Shown: positions 10,181 through 19,675, counted from the first letter of the stretch. The stretch: 64,000 nucleotides of DNA from Edaphobacter aggregans DSM 19364 (GCF_000745965.1 NZ_JQKI01000015.1:62001-126000), one strand, 5' to 3'. Notes: generated by a model from the letters alone, not told the origin. Translations and numbers: made by a program.

Positions 10181-11500
10181 ATGGCAATTGGCGTCAGCAG
10201 CACCACCACGAGTACCGGGCAGTATGGAGCACAGAAGACCGACATCCGGGCGATGAGCATCGCGACGATGCTGTTTTTCATGTGGGGATTTCTGACGTGC
10301 CTGAACGACATTTTGATTCCGCACCTGAAGGGCATCTTCGAGCTGAACTACGGGCAGGCGATGCTGGTGCAGTTCTGCTTCTTCTCGTCGTACTTCATCT
10401 TTGCGCTGCCGGCGGGCAAGCTGGTGGAGTGGCGCGGGTATAAGGGCACGATGGTGATCGGGCTGCTGGTGATGGCGGCGGGAGCGTTCCTGTTTCTGCC
10501 GGCGTCGACGATGGCGTCGTTCGGTGTGTTTCTTTCGGCGCTGGTGATTCTGGCGGCAGGAATTACGACGCTGCAGGTGGCGGCGAATCCTTATGTGGCG
10601 AACCTGGGGCCGCCGGAGACCGCGGCGGCGCGGCTGAATCTTTCGCAGGCGTTCAACTCGTTCGGGACGTTCGTGGCACCGTTCTTCGGGAGCGTGCTGA
10701 TTCTGAGCTCGACACAACTTACGCCGGAGAAGCTGCAGTCATTTTCCGCGGCGGCGCTGCAGCAGTACAGGATGGAGCAGGCGTCTTCGGTACGGCTTCC
10801 GTATGTAGGGATCGGGCTGACGCTGGTGCTGCTGGCGATCTCGTTTGCGGTTCTTAAGATGCCGACGATGGACTTCACGCGCGACATACGGCCGGGCGAG
10901 CTGGATACGTCTGCGGCTGGGGACAGCATCTGGAAGCATCCGGTGCTGCTGGCCGGAGCGCTGGCGATCTTCGTGTATGTCGGGGCGGAGGTCTCGATCG
11001 GGAGCTTCCTGGTGAACTACTTCGGGCTGCCGGACATTGCGGCGCTGCCGGAGAAGGTGGCGGCGAGGTACGTGTCGCTGTACTGGGGCGGCGCGATGGT
11101 GGGAAGGTTTGTCGGGTCGTGGCTGCTGACGAAGTTCCGGACGAGCGTGGTGCTGGGGACGGCGGCGGTGGTGGCGTGCTTCCTGGTGGTGACTTCGATC
11201 CTGACGGATGGGCACACGGCGATGTGGGCGATCATTGCGGTGGGGTTGTTCAACTCCGTGATGTTCCCGAGCATCTTTACCGTCGGGCTGACGGGGCTGG
11301 GGCCGCTGACTTCAAAGGGGTCGAGCCTGATGGTGGCGGCGATTGTGGGCGGGGCGCTGATTCCGCTGGCCGAGGGGCATCTGGCGGATGCGATCGGCGT
11401 GCACCATGCGTTTGTGATTCCAGCGGTCTGCTACATCTACATTGCTCTGTTTGGGTATCTGGGCGGGCGGCATGCGGAGCGTGAGGTTGGGGTGGCGTAG
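10181..11500 (+). CDS. FucP-like sugar transporter (MFS)
   Basis: 439 residues, about twelve membrane segments. The start of the membrane part (MLFFMWGFLTCLNDILIPHLK) and the AANPYV...NLSQAFNSFGTFVAP block are characteristic of the FucP/GluP fucose-glucose-galactose:H+ symporter branch of the major facilitator superfamily. Sugar specificity cannot be read from sequence. The gene stands alone; its ATG follows a GAAGAGGG ribosome site. A pentad-repeat protein gene follows 44 bases later. Confidence 0.9.
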   Translation: MAIGVSSTTTSTGQYGAQKTDIRAMSIATMLFFMWGFLTCLNDILIPHLKGIFELNYGQAMLVQFCFFSSYFIFALPAGKLVEWRGYKGTMVIGLLVMAAGAFLFLPASTMASFGVFLSALVILAAGITTLQVAANPYVANLGPPETAAARLNLSQAFNSFGTFVAPFFGSVLILSSTQLTPEKLQSFSAAALQQYRMEQASSVRLPYVGIGLTLVLLAISFAVLKMPTMDFTRDIRPGELDTSAAGDSIWKHPVLLAGALAIFVYVGAEVSIGSFLVNYFGLPDIAALPEKVAARYVSLYWGGAMVGRFVGSWLLTKFRTSVVLGTAAVVACFLVVTSILTDGHTAMWAIIAVGLFNSVMFPSIFTVGLTGLGPLTSKGSSLMVAAIVGGALIPLAEGHLADAIGVHHAFVIPAVCYIYIALFGYLGGRHAEREVGVA

Positions 11501-11544
11501 TGGGCTACAGGCTGGCGCGAGTTTGAGCTGTGTCGGGAGGCGAG

Positions 11545-11802
11545 ATGGAGAAGGACTCTAAGATTATCCACTTCGAATCTGCGAAGCTGGCTCGGACGAA
11601 GCTGGCGTTGGGAGCTGTCTCGGCGGGAAGCTTGGCTGTGGGAGCGTTTGCCATGGGGGCTGTGGCGATTGGAGCCTTGGCAGTGGGGGCGCTTGCGATT
11701 CGCAGACTCGTTATAGGCAGCGGTTATGTGAAGAAGCTGCGGATTGGAGAGCTGACTGTGGACCGTTTGGTGGTGAAGGAATCAGTCAGGCAGATGCATT
11801 AA
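11545..11802 (+). CDS. Small protein made of five-residue repeats
   Basis: 85 residues. After a 19-residue charged N-terminus the chain is twelve consecutive pentads: LALGA VSAGS LAVGA FAMGA, then VAIGA LAVGA LAIRR LVIGS, then GYVKK LRIGE LTVDR LVVKE. Small hydrophobic residues alternate with Gly/Ala in the first half, and charged residues enter in the second. The period of five suggests a small beta-solenoid like pentapeptide-repeat proteins, though the A(D/N)Lxx consensus is not followed; membrane association is the alternative. The ATG at 11545 has GGGAGG at 11535-11540. Function unknown. Confidence 0.72.
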   Translation: MEKDSKIIHFESAKLARTKLALGAVSAGSLAVGAFAMGAVAIGALAVGALAIRRLVIGSGYVKKLRIGELTVDRLVVKESVRQMH

Positions 11803-11848
11803 AGCTCCCAAGTAGTATTGTTGGCCTACTTCATTTTTGGGCTTCTCG

Positions 11849-12259
11849 ATGCAATTCAGACCAGCAATGTGTTTTGGTTTATTTATTTGTGCATTTTTGA
11901 CTCTGGTCATTGCGCATTGCCAAGCGCAGCACATGAATGTTCCAGGGGTTCCCTGCGACAAGCCATCATCTGGTGCCGAGGAAACGGCTTGTTTTTTTCG
12001 AGCCTACAAAGAAGCTGATCAGGAGCTAAATCGTACTCTCGCTCTCATTCGAACGGTTGTCGACGGTGACGAGCTGACCAAACTGAGGGCAGCCCAGAAT
12101 CTCTGGATAAAGTTCCGCGACGCTAACTGTGCTGCAGAGCGAGAGCTCTATTCGGGAGGCTCTGCCGCATCGATGGTCTATGCAGCCTGCATGGAGGCAG
12201 ATACTCGACAACGCACCGCTGAGTTGAAGACGATGTATGGATGGAGGCTGGAGAAGTAA
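11849..12259 (+). CDS. LprI/DUF1311-type secreted protein
   Basis: 136 residues with a signal peptide (FGLFICAFLTLVIAHCQAQ). The mature part has the DUF1311 (lysozyme-inhibitor LprI N-terminal) pattern: four cysteines (CDKPSS, ETACF, DANCAAE, YAACM) with AYKEADQELNRTL, LRAAQNLWIKFRDANC and RTAELK. LprI-like proteins bind or inhibit lysozyme in some bacteria; that role here is inferred. The open frame begins at a TTG at 11837, but the ATG at 11849 directly precedes the signal peptide. Convergent with aguB, with a 3-base gap. Confidence 0.78.
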   Translation: MQFRPAMCFGLFICAFLTLVIAHCQAQHMNVPGVPCDKPSSGAEETACFFRAYKEADQELNRTLALIRTVVDGDELTKLRAAQNLWIKFRDANCAAERELYSGGSAASMVYAACMEADTRQRTAELKTMYGWRLEK

Positions 12260-12262
12260 ACG

Positions 12263-13243
12263 TCAATCCAAGAAACGCTTGGCGATGCCTTCGTAGGCGT
12301 CGATGCGGCGGTCGCGCAGGAAGGGCCAGTGCTGGCGGGTGATTTCGATGAGTTTGGGGTCCAGATCGGCGATTAGGGTTTCTTCTTTGTCGTGGCTGGC
12401 CTGGGCGAGGATGCGGCCGAAGGGGTCGGCGATGAAGCTTCCTCCCCAGAACTCGAGGCCGGATTGCGGGGTGTGGTCGCCGGGGCCGCGGAGTTCGACG
12501 GTGGCGGGGTTGCCGTCGGCGGCGGTGACCTTGAACTTGACGTCGCCATGCTCGTGGCCGGTGCGGTTGACGGCGCAGACGAAGACTCCGTTGGCGATGG
12601 CGTGGGCGCGCTGGGCGGTCTGCCAGGCGGAGTACTGGGCTTCGCCGAACTCGGTCTTCTCGGAGGGGTGCCAGCCGATGGCGGTGGGGAAGAAGAGGAC
12701 TTCGGCGCCTTTGAGCGAGGTGAGGCGGGCGCCCTCGGGGTACCACTGGTCCCAGCAGACGAGGGTTCCGACGGGGCCCTGCGAGGTGCGGGTGGCTTTG
12801 AAGCCGAGGTCGCCAGGGGTGAAGTAGAACTTCTCGTAGTAGAGCGGGTCGTCGGGGATGTGCATCTTACGGTAGACGTCGGCGATGGAGCCGTCGCGCT
12901 CGATGGTGACGGCGGTGTTGTGGTAGAGGCCGGGGGCGCGGCGCTCGAAGAGGGAGGCGACGAGGACGACGCCAGTCTCCTGGCAGACGCGGGTAAGGAC
13001 GTCGGTGGAGGGGCCCGGGATGGGCTCGGCGAGGCCGAAGAGGTCGTGGTCTTCGCGCTGGCAGAAGTACTGGGCGCGGAAGAGCTCGGGGAGGCAGACG
13101 AGGGTGGCTCCCTGGCGGGCGGCATCGTAGACGCGCTCGGCGGCCTTGTCGAGGTTGATCTGGGTGTCGGGGGAGCAGGACATCTGGATGAGGGCGACGC
13201 GCTTGATGCCGTTGGGGGCGCTGGTTCGGTTGTTCTTCGTCAT
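12263..13243 (-). CDS. aguB: N-carbamoylputrescine amidase (nitrilase superfamily)
   Basis: 326 residues. Carbon-nitrogen hydrolase with the Glu-Lys-Cys triad visible: Glu53 (LPELF), Lys126 (YRKMHIPDD) and Cys163 (LVCWDQWYPE). The CWDQWYPE and KMHIPDDPLYYEKFYFTPGD blocks are typical of AguB. It would hydrolyse N-carbamoylputrescine to putrescine, CO2 and ammonia, completing the AguA reaction. Divergent from glnA, with about 215 bases between the starts. Confidence 0.92.
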   Translation of the reverse strand: MTKNNRTSAPNGIKRVALIQMSCSPDTQINLDKAAERVYDAARQGATLVCLPELFRAQYFCQREDHDLFGLAEPIPGPSTDVLTRVCQETGVVLVASLFERRAPGLYHNTAVTIERDGSIADVYRKMHIPDDPLYYEKFYFTPGDLGFKATRTSQGPVGTLVCWDQWYPEGARLTSLKGAEVLFFPTAIGWHPSEKTEFGEAQYSAWQTAQRAHAIANGVFVCAVNRTGHEHGDVKFKVTAADGNPATVELRGPGDHTPQSGLEFWGGSFIADPFGRILAQASHDKEETLIADLDPKLIEITRQHWPFLRDRRIDAYEGIAKRFLD

Positions 13244-13458
13244 GGCAATACTTCTATTTTATAGGCGTTGGCGGCGCGGGGCTTTAGCGCTCTGTGAAAG
13301 GGAGGAATGACTTTCGTTCTGTGGGAATTTTCTGTTAGTTTGAAGGCTAGGACTTTCTGCCCACGACGCCAGCGGGTCCTCCGTTATCCCACTACAACCA
13401 AGCTGTGCCCAGCCGACCATGCCAGTCGTGTATTTCACTATGCAGAAGGAGCAAGACG

Positions 13459-14886
13459 TTGAGCGAATTTCGAGAATTCCTGGAACTTCCATACGCAGAA
13501 CTCGAGGACCTGAACCTGATGGCGAAGGAGCAGCGCCGGAATCGCGTTGCCGCAGATGTGATTCAGGAGGAGCGGCTGAAATATCTGACCGATGAGCGCC
13601 GCATCAAGGCGGTGACGGTCCTGTTCAGCGACCTCGAAGGCCGGCTGCACATGCTGGATTACGACAAGAAGTTCCTGGTGAAGAGCTACGACAACCTGAC
13701 GTTCGACGGCTCGTCGATCCGCGGCTTTACGGCGCAGCGGGAGAGCGATCTGCGGCTCGGCATCGACTGGAGCGCGTTCTATTGGGCTCCGGCGGACATC
13801 TTTGGGCCTGGCAAGGTACTGGTCTTCGGCGAGGTGATCGACAAGAACGGCACGACGTACAGCGCGGACATTCGCGGCGTGCTGAAGGAGTTCTCGAGCG
13901 AACTGTACAAGGAACAGGGCTACACGCTGAACGCAGCGAACGAGATCGAGGGCTTCCTGTTCGAGGGCGTGGATGCGGAGCGCAAGTATCACGAGACGAG
14001 CGTGTTTGAGTACGTGAACAAGGGCGGCTACTACCACTCGCTGCCCGGGGACCCGCTGCGCGAGTTCATCGACACGACGGCGGAGGTGCAGCGTGCGATG
14101 GGCTTTGAGAACGAGAAGGACCATCCCGAGGTTGCGCCCTCGCAGTTCGAGATCAACTACAGCTATGGCGAGGTGGTTGCCGCGGCCGACCAGATTCAGC
14201 TGTACAAGCTGATCTGCCGCCAGGTGGCGACGCAGATGGGCATGACGGCGAGCTTCCTTCCGAAGCCGGTGGTGGGCGTGAATGGAAGCGGCATGCACAC
14301 GAACGTGTCGATCACGAAGAACGGCAAGAACCTGTTCTGGGATCCGAAGGGCGAGGAGAAGATCTCGAAGCTGGCGTGGCAGTTTACGGACCGCATTCTG
14401 ACGCACGGCAATGATCTTTGCCTGCTACTGAATGCGAGCGTGAACGCGTACCGCCGGCTTGATCCTCACTTCGAGGCTCCGAACCAGCTGAAGGCATCGG
14501 CTGTAGATCGCGGAGCGATGATCCGCATTCCGATCGGCAACGAGAAGTCGGCGCGTGTTGAGGTGCGGTCGGTAGGACCGGACGCAAATCCGTATATGGT
14601 GCTGTACTCGATCTTCAAGACCGGCCTGCATGGCGAGACGGCGAAGATCAAGAACCTGCGCCAGGCGGAGCGGTATCTGCCGGACAACATCTACACGGCG
14701 CTGGATGACTTCCGCAAGGCGGAGTGGACGACGAAGCTGCTGAGCGCCGATGTGAAGGCGCGTTACGCAGACCTGAAGCAGGCTTCGGCGGACCGCTGCC
14801 CGCGGCTGCTGGGAACGATCGTGAAGGCTCCGGAGGTTCAGTTCCACCACGATGTTTACAACCAGCTTCTGTGGAACATCTTCTAA
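13459..14886 (+). CDS. glnA: Glutamine synthetase
   Basis: 475 residues. It makes glutamine from glutamate, ammonia and ATP. Conserved GlnA landmarks: LTFDGSSIRGF near the N-terminus, NEIEGFLFEG, the ATP-site NGSGMHTNVSI, and the RGAMIRIPIGNEKSARVEVR...DANPY region. A Tyr lies in DNIYTALDDF where adenylylated enzymes have NLYDLPP, so regulation by adenylylation is uncertain. A TTG at 13459 was chosen as start: AAGGAG at 13446-13451 sits 7 bases upstream, whereas the longer frame from 13405 adds a Cys/Arg-rich piece unlike GlnA. Followed by a strong terminator. Confidence 0.95.
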   Translation: MSEFREFLELPYAELEDLNLMAKEQRRNRVAADVIQEERLKYLTDERRIKAVTVLFSDLEGRLHMLDYDKKFLVKSYDNLTFDGSSIRGFTAQRESDLRLGIDWSAFYWAPADIFGPGKVLVFGEVIDKNGTTYSADIRGVLKEFSSELYKEQGYTLNAANEIEGFLFEGVDAERKYHETSVFEYVNKGGYYHSLPGDPLREFIDTTAEVQRAMGFENEKDHPEVAPSQFEINYSYGEVVAAADQIQLYKLICRQVATQMGMTASFLPKPVVGVNGSGMHTNVSITKNGKNLFWDPKGEEKISKLAWQFTDRILTHGNDLCLLLNASVNAYRRLDPHFEAPNQLKASAVDRGAMIRIPIGNEKSARVEVRSVGPDANPYMVLYSIFKTGLHGETAKIKNLRQAERYLPDNIYTALDDFRKAEWTTKLLSADVKARYADLKQASADRCPRLLGTIVKAPEVQFHHDVYNQLLWNIF

Positions 14887-14905
14887 ACGCGATTGTGTGG
14901 GAAGG

Positions 14906-14940
14906 AAAGGCCGGCGAGAGATCGCCGGCCTTTTGATTTT
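14906..14940 (+). terminator. Rho-independent terminator of glnA
   Basis: A perfect 9-bp stem, GGCCGGCGA (14909-14917) with TCGCCGGCC (14922-14930), with a GAGA loop, followed by TTTTGATTTT, 20 bases past the glnA stop. Confidence 0.9.
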
Positions 14941-14960
14941 GGGATGGAAGGCATGACTAC

Positions 14961-15878
14961 GTGCTAATGTCTGGAAGGATGAGATTATGGGTCAGGTCGT
15001 TTGCATTCGTCGCTTTGTTGATGCCTGGTGGATTCGGAGTCGGAAGCGTGGAGCCTGTTCCGACCTCAGTGGATACGAGTTTGCTACAGGGGAATTGGCT
15101 CCTGACGGAATCAATGCCGACCACTGTCGTTGACGGACAGTCGACGTCATTTCGAATGGCAGTGAACCTGCCTGTAGCGGGCAATGCAATTGCGACAACT
15201 GGCTTTGTCAATGACGTTTGCAGCGACAGGAAGACTATGACCTCGTATGGGCTATCTGAGGCTACAGGCACCATTGCAAATGACGGTACCTTCACGATTC
15301 AGACGCCGGCCAATTCCAATGCTCAGTCAGTGGCGATTCACGGTAGGGTGCCCAAGGCGGCGGCGGGGGAATCGTGGACTGGCAGTTATTCGACGGCGGT
15401 GACGACACCCACAGGCAATGGTTGCAATGGACATAGCTCGGGAGTGTTTACGGCTAAGTCCTTCCCGTTGCTGAAGGGAGCGTACTCGGGATCGGTTCTG
15501 GGAGTCTCTATTGCGGATAAGCCACCTGCATCGCCCCCTTCGCGCATCGAGATAACAGTTCAACAAGGCGTCGATGGGAAAGGCCAAGCGGCTATGTGGC
15601 ACATGCCTGCGATCTCGATTATTACGGGGACGATTCGGGTGACAGGATCAAGTTGCTCGAGCAGCGGGGTAACCGATCCGTCCTCTTTGAACGACATAGA
15701 GGGCAACGAGATTCGACTGAACTTTGTCATGGATGATGGTTCGAAAATAGAAATGATGGGCTCGCTCCCTGAGCTTGGCGAGGAACATATCATGGTTAAT
15801 GCCGTGCATGTCTCGGGAAGTAAGTGCGGCAGTCCTTCGTATTCCTTCCTGGTGGACCAGCTCAAACGGCAGGGCTAG
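14961..15878 (+). CDS. Hypothetical secreted protein
   Basis: About 305 residues, not recognised. It starts with a signal-peptide-like segment (RSFAFVALLMPGGFGVGS); the mature part is rich in Ser, Thr and Gly with several Cys (VCSDRK, GNGCNGH, SSCSSSG, SKCGSPS), as in exported beta-rich proteins. The same repeated theme (LLKGAYSGSV, LLQGNWLL) suggests two related beta domains. Start choice is uncertain: GTG at 14961 has GGAAGG nine bases upstream; ATGs at 14967 and 14979 also fit. Stands between glnA and the SIMPL gene. Confidence 0.65.
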   Translation: MLMSGRMRLWVRSFAFVALLMPGGFGVGSVEPVPTSVDTSLLQGNWLLTESMPTTVVDGQSTSFRMAVNLPVAGNAIATTGFVNDVCSDRKTMTSYGLSEATGTIANDGTFTIQTPANSNAQSVAIHGRVPKAAAGESWTGSYSTAVTTPTGNGCNGHSSGVFTAKSFPLLKGAYSGSVLGVSIADKPPASPPSRIEITVQQGVDGKGQAAMWHMPAISIITGTIRVTGSSCSSSGVTDPSSLNDIEGNEIRLNFVMDDGSKIEMMGSLPELGEEHIMVNAVHVSGSKCGSPSYSFLVDQLKRQG

Positions 15879-15949
15879 TGCACTTCGTTGCTCATTGACA
15901 GGGGCGAGCGGGTGCTGCATTCTGCACGTACTTTGTCTGGAGGCTTGCT

Positions 15950-16726
15950 TTGGACGGACGAGAGAACGGTCTTTTGATTCCGGCGGCAGTGCTTGGTGGA
16001 TGCGTGCTGCTGGGATTGGTGTTTGGCGGGTGGACGCTTGGATCGCAGATCAAGGAGACGAAGCTGGCCGACCGTTATGTGACGGTGAAGGGGCTGGTGG
16101 AGCGGACGGTGAAGTCCGACAGCGCGATCTGGCCGGTGACGTTCAAGGAGACGGGGAATGACCTGCAGCAGGTGTATGCGAAGAGCGAGGAAGATCGCGC
16201 GGCGGTGCTGAGGTTCTTTACGGCGCAGGGGATTACGCAGCAGGAGATTTCGGTGGGGCAGATTCAGGTGACGGATAAGCAGGCCAATGAATATGGCGGC
16301 AACAATCAGGGCGGGCTTCGGTACATCGTGCAGCAGACGGTGACGGTGAACTCGAACGACGTGGACAAGATTGCCAAGGCAGGGCAGAAGACGGCGCAAC
16401 TGCTGCAGGCGGGGATTATCATCGTCGGCGGATATGGGCAGGGGATCCGGTACGTGTTCAACGGGCTGAATGCGCTGAAGCCGGACATGATTACGGAGGC
16501 GACGAGGAATGCGCGGGCTGCGGCGGACCGGTTCGCGGCGGACTCGGGGAGCCAGGTGGGGTCGATCCGGTCGGCGAACCAGGGAGTGTTTTCGATCTCG
16601 GCGGCGGACGCGGGGAGCGGAGTAGGGCCGGGAGAAGAGGGCGGCGGCGGAGGACCGAGTCCGGATGCGAGCATGATGAAGAAGGTTCGCGTGGTCTCGA
16701 CGGTGGATTACTACCTGGTGAAGTAG
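15950..16726 (+). CDS. SIMPL-domain (DUF541) protein, membrane-anchored
   Basis: 258 residues. One N-terminal membrane segment (LIPAAVLGGCVLLGLVFGGWTL) is followed by the periplasmic SIMPL/DUF541 fold: RYVTVKGLVERTVKSD, a long helix with LRFFTAQGITQQEISVG, and RAAADRFAADSGSQVGSI. The family includes the oxidative-stress protein YggE, whose molecular role is unclear. A Gly-rich loop (GPGEEGGGGGPSPD) precedes the last strand. It starts at a TTG (15950) with GGAGG at 15939-15943 six bases before. Confidence 0.85.
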   Translation: MDGRENGLLIPAAVLGGCVLLGLVFGGWTLGSQIKETKLADRYVTVKGLVERTVKSDSAIWPVTFKETGNDLQQVYAKSEEDRAAVLRFFTAQGITQQEISVGQIQVTDKQANEYGGNNQGGLRYIVQQTVTVNSNDVDKIAKAGQKTAQLLQAGIIIVGGYGQGIRYVFNGLNALKPDMITEATRNARAAADRFAADSGSQVGSIRSANQGVFSISAADAGSGVGPGEEGGGGGPSPDASMMKKVRVVSTVDYYLVK

Positions 16727-16755
16727 GTTTTCCCTTACTCGTTAGGCATTAGCAA

Positions 16756-16796
16756 CCCGCAGGTCCTTCGACTTCGCGCTCCGCTCAGGATGACAC
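16756..16796. repeat. REP-like unit
   Basis: The unit GCAGGTCCTTCGAC...CTCAGGATGACAC lies in the gap between the SIMPL gene and icd. It can form an imperfect hairpin and belongs to the dispersed family of the window. Confidence 0.55.
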
Positions 16797-16901
16797 TACT
16801 TCCCGGGCGTGCGATTATCGCGTTTATCGTGCGAATATTGCCAGAGCCTGTTTTCGGATGGTAGTTTGGATTTCGCAGAGTTTACGGAGGGCTGTTTACG
16901 T

Positions 16902-18302
16902 ATGCAGGAGAGCTACAACGGGATTGCGGTGCCCAAGGACGGAGCGCCGATTCAGTATGTCAACGGCAAGTACACGATTCCTGACAACCCGGTTATCCCG
17001 TTCATCGAGGGCGATGGTACGGGCCGCGATATATGGAAGGCGTCGCAGCGCGTGTTCGATGCGGCGGTGGAGAAGGCCTACGGCGGCAAGCGCAAGGTGA
17101 AGTGGTTTGAGGTGCTGGCCGGAGAGAAGGCGTACCGGCAGACGCAGAACTGGCTTCCGGACGAGACGGTGAAGGCGACGGTGGACTTTCGCGTGTCGAT
17201 CAAGGGGCCGCTGACGACGCCGGTGGGCGGCGGCATTCGTTCGCTGAACGTGGCGCTGCGGCAGTTGATGGATCTGTACCAGTGCGTGCGGCCAGTAAAG
17301 TATTACTCCGGTGTGCCGAGCCCGGTGAAGCATCCGGAGAAGCTGGACGTCGTGATCTTTCGTGAGAACACGGAGGACATCTATGCGGGCATTGAGTTCC
17401 GCGAGGGAACGCCTGAGGCGGCGAAGTTCATCTCGTTCGTCAACGACGAGATGCTGAAGGGCGGCAAGAAGAAGGTACGGACGGATTCGGGTGTGGGTGT
17501 GAAGCCGATCTCGATTACAGGCTCGAAGCGTCTGGTGCGGGCGGCGATCCAGTTTGCGCTGGACAACAACCGCAAGACGGTGACGCTGGTGCACAAGGGC
17601 AACATCCAGAAGTTCACCGAGGGCGCGTTCCGCGAGTGGGGATACGAGGTGGCGACGCAGGAGTTCCGCGAGCATACGGTGACGGAGCGCGAGAGCTGGA
17701 TTCTTGGCAACCTGGAGGCGAACCCGAACCTGACAGTGGAGGAGAATGCTGCGCTAATTGAGCCGGGAATCGAGTTCGCTCCGAAGCCGTTTGTGGATGA
17801 GGTGATCGCGGAGGTAAAGGGCGTGATCGATGCGATCGGCAAGTCGCATGGCAACGGCGCGTGGAAGATGAAGATTCTGGTAAACGACCGTATTGCGGAC
17901 TCGATCTTCCAGCAGATCATTATTCGTCCTTCGGACTACTCGGTGCTGGCGACGACGAATCTGAACGGCGACTACATCTCGGATGCTGCGGCGGCGCAGG
18001 TGGGCGGGCTGGGCATTGCTCCAGGCGCGAACATTGGCGATGGCTATGCGGTGTTTGAGGCGACGCACGGCACGGCTCCGAAATACGCGGACAAGGATGT
18101 GATCAATCCGGGTTCGGTGATGCTGTCGGGCGTGATGCTGTTTGACTTTATTGGATGGCCTGAGGCGGCGCGGCTGATCGAGTCGTCGATGGAGAAGACG
18201 ATTCAACAGAAGTTCGTGACGTACGACTTTGAGCGGCAGATGGCAGGCGCGACGAAAGCGAAGACGAGCGAGTTTGCAACGCGCATGATTGAGAACATGT
18301 AG
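16902..18302 (+). CDS. icd: NADP-dependent isocitrate dehydrogenase
   Basis: 466 residues from the ATG at 16902. TCA-cycle enzyme producing 2-oxoglutarate and NADPH. Visible features are [14 protein letters not shown] near the N-terminus, [20 protein letters not shown] (the substrate-binding Ser/Asn region), [13 protein letters not shown], the Lys of KILVNDR, and [24 protein letters not shown] with [10 protein letters not shown]. The frame extends 31 codons upstream, but that part is unlike Icd and lies across a GGAGG at 16886-16890. mdh follows after 81 bases, so two consecutive TCA enzymes are linked. Confidence 0.95.
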   Translation: MQESYNGIAVPKDGAPIQYVNGKYTIPDNPVIPFIEGDGTGRDIWKASQRVFDAAVEKAYGGKRKVKWFEVLAGEKAYRQTQNWLPDETVKATVDFRVSIKGPLTTPVGGGIRSLNVALRQLMDLYQCVRPVKYYSGVPSPVKHPEKLDVVIFRENTEDIYAGIEFREGTPEAAKFISFVNDEMLKGGKKKVRTDSGVGVKPISITGSKRLVRAAIQFALDNNRKTVTLVHKGNIQKFTEGAFREWGYEVATQEFREHTVTERESWILGNLEANPNLTVEENAALIEPGIEFAPKPFVDEVIAEVKGVIDAIGKSHGNGAWKMKILVNDRIADSIFQQIIIRPSDYSVLATTNLNGDYISDAAAAQVGGLGIAPGANIGDGYAVFEATHGTAPKYADKDVINPGSVMLSGVMLFDFIGWPEAARLIESSMEKTIQQKFVTYDFERQMAGATKAKTSEFATRMIENM

Positions 18303-18383
18303 TGCTTGGCACGGGCGCCGGCGCGTCGGCTACTGATCATTTCGACGACGCGATAGTCTTTAGTAGTGACGATAGGAGAAAGA

Positions 18384-19313
18384 ATGCGTAAGAAGGTAAC
18401 GGTTGTTGGCGCGGGAAACGTTGGAGCCACGGCGGCTCATTGGATTGCTTCGAAGGAGCTGGCGGATGTTGTGCTGATCGACGTGATTGATGGCGTGCCG
18501 CAGGGCAAGGGTCTTGATCTGCTGGAGGCACTGCCGATCGAGAAGCGCGACGTTTCGGTGATTGGCACGAACGACTATGCGGATACAGCGAACTCGGACA
18601 TCGTGGTGATCACGGCGGGCATTGCGCGCAAGCCGGGCATGAGCCGCGACGATCTGCTGAATACGAACTTCAACATCATGAGCGATGTTGCCGGCAAGGC
18701 TCTGGCGGCTTCGCCGAACGCTATCTTTATCATTGTGTCGAATCCGCTGGACGCGATGGCGCAGACGGCGTTCAAGAAGCTGGGGCTGCCGCGTGAGCGC
18801 GTGATCGGCATGGCGGGCGTGCTGGATTCGGCGCGCTTCCGTACGTTTATCGCGGAGGAGCTGAAGGTGTCGGTGGAGAACGTGACGGCGTTTGTGCTGG
18901 GCGGACACGGCGACACGATGGTTCCGCTGTCGCGCTACTCGACGGTTGCGGGCATTCCGATCACGGAGCTGATTCCGGCGGATCGTCTGAAGGAGCTGGA
19001 GACCCGCACGGCCAATGGCGGCGCGGAGATTGTGAAGTACCTGAAGACGGGCTCGGCTTACTATGCTCCCTCGGCTGCTGCGGTGGAGATGGTGGAGGCG
19101 ATTCTGAAGGACAAGAAGAAGATTCTTCCTTGCGCGGCGTATCTTGAGGGCGAGTACGGCATCAAGGGGCTGTATGTTGGCGTGCCTTGCAAGCTTGGGG
19201 CGAAGGGGCTTGAGCAGATCATCGAGATCAAGCTGACTGCCGATGAGCAGGCTGCTCTGAACAAGAGTGCTGATGCGGTGAAGGAGCTTTGCACGGTGAT
19301 TGGTGTGGCCTGA
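18384..19313 (+). CDS. mdh: Malate dehydrogenase (LDH-like)
   Basis: 309 residues. It interconverts malate and oxaloacetate. The Rossmann [10 protein letters not shown] is near residue 10, the catalytic-loop substrate arginines lie in [20 protein letters not shown] follows, and the catalytic histidine lies in [10 protein letters not shown]. These mark the LDH-like (type III) MDH group rather than the E. coli type. ATG 18384 is preceded by AGGAGA at 18374-18379. Probably co-transcribed with icd. Confidence 0.96.
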   Translation: MRKKVTVVGAGNVGATAAHWIASKELADVVLIDVIDGVPQGKGLDLLEALPIEKRDVSVIGTNDYADTANSDIVVITAGIARKPGMSRDDLLNTNFNIMSDVAGKALAASPNAIFIIVSNPLDAMAQTAFKKLGLPRERVIGMAGVLDSARFRTFIAEELKVSVENVTAFVLGGHGDTMVPLSRYSTVAGIPITELIPADRLKELETRTANGGAEIVKYLKTGSAYYAPSAAAVEMVEAILKDKKKILPCAAYLEGEYGIKGLYVGVPCKLGAKGLEQIIEIKLTADEQAALNKSADAVKELCTVIGVA

Positions 19314-19357
19314 AGCAGTTATCAGTTGATGGTTGCAGGTTTGTGGTTGAAGAAGAA

Positions 19358-19381
19358 GGGCCCGCTCGTTGAGCGGGGCCC
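19358..19381 (+). terminator. Hairpin after mdh
   Basis: GGGCCCGCTC-GTT-GAGCGGGGCCC forms a stem with one bulged G, 45 bases past the mdh stop. There is no strong T-run, so termination efficiency is uncertain; it may also serve the convergent small ORFs. Confidence 0.6.
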
Positions 19382-19395
19382 CTCGTGTAATTACA

Positions 19396-19569
19396 TTACT
19401 TGCGAATTGCGACGTGAATCACCGAATATCCGATGCAAGCCATGGGCGCTATCAACAATATGAAGGTCAACAAAAATCGAACAACGATCTCTCGTCTCAC
19501 GTTGCTGTTGGGAAAGCTATCTCTATGAATTTTCCAAGCTGGAAGCCACCAAACGCGGCTTAGCTTCAT
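19396..19569 (-). CDS. Candidate small membrane protein (57 aa)
   Basis: A 57-codon frame, ATG at 19569 to TAA at 19396-19398. It starts MKLSRVWWLPAWKIHRD and has one hydrophobic segment (VVRFLLTFILLIAPMACIGY), ending VAIRK. A basic, Trp-rich N-terminus before a membrane helix is a common small-membrane-protein layout. Its ATG is 7 bases after the stop of another tiny frame, suggesting coupling. No family recognised. The region is otherwise empty and sits between terminators. Confidence 0.5.
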   Translation of the reverse strand: MKLSRVWWLPAWKIHRDSFPNSNVRREIVVRFLLTFILLIAPMACIGYSVIHVAIRK

Positions 19570-19576
19570 GTCAGGC

Positions 19577-19675
19577 TTAGTCTCCCTGCTCTCTCACGAG
19601 TTGGGAAATCGATCGCCAAATCAGTGCATAAAAGCACAAGGCAACTATGAAGAAAACATAGCCCGCAACTTTCAA
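19577..19675 (-). CDS. Candidate small membrane protein (32 aa)
   Basis: A 32-codon frame starting with TTG at 19675, preceded by GGAGG (complement of 19680-19684) with a 4-base spacer. The product begins MKVAGYVFFIVALCF, has a single membrane helix (residues 4-20) and ends RSISQLVREQGD. It is followed by the 57-aa frame. Real translation is supported only by the ribosome site and composition. Confidence 0.45.
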   Translation of the reverse strand: MKVAGYVFFIVALCFYALIWRSISQLVREQGD

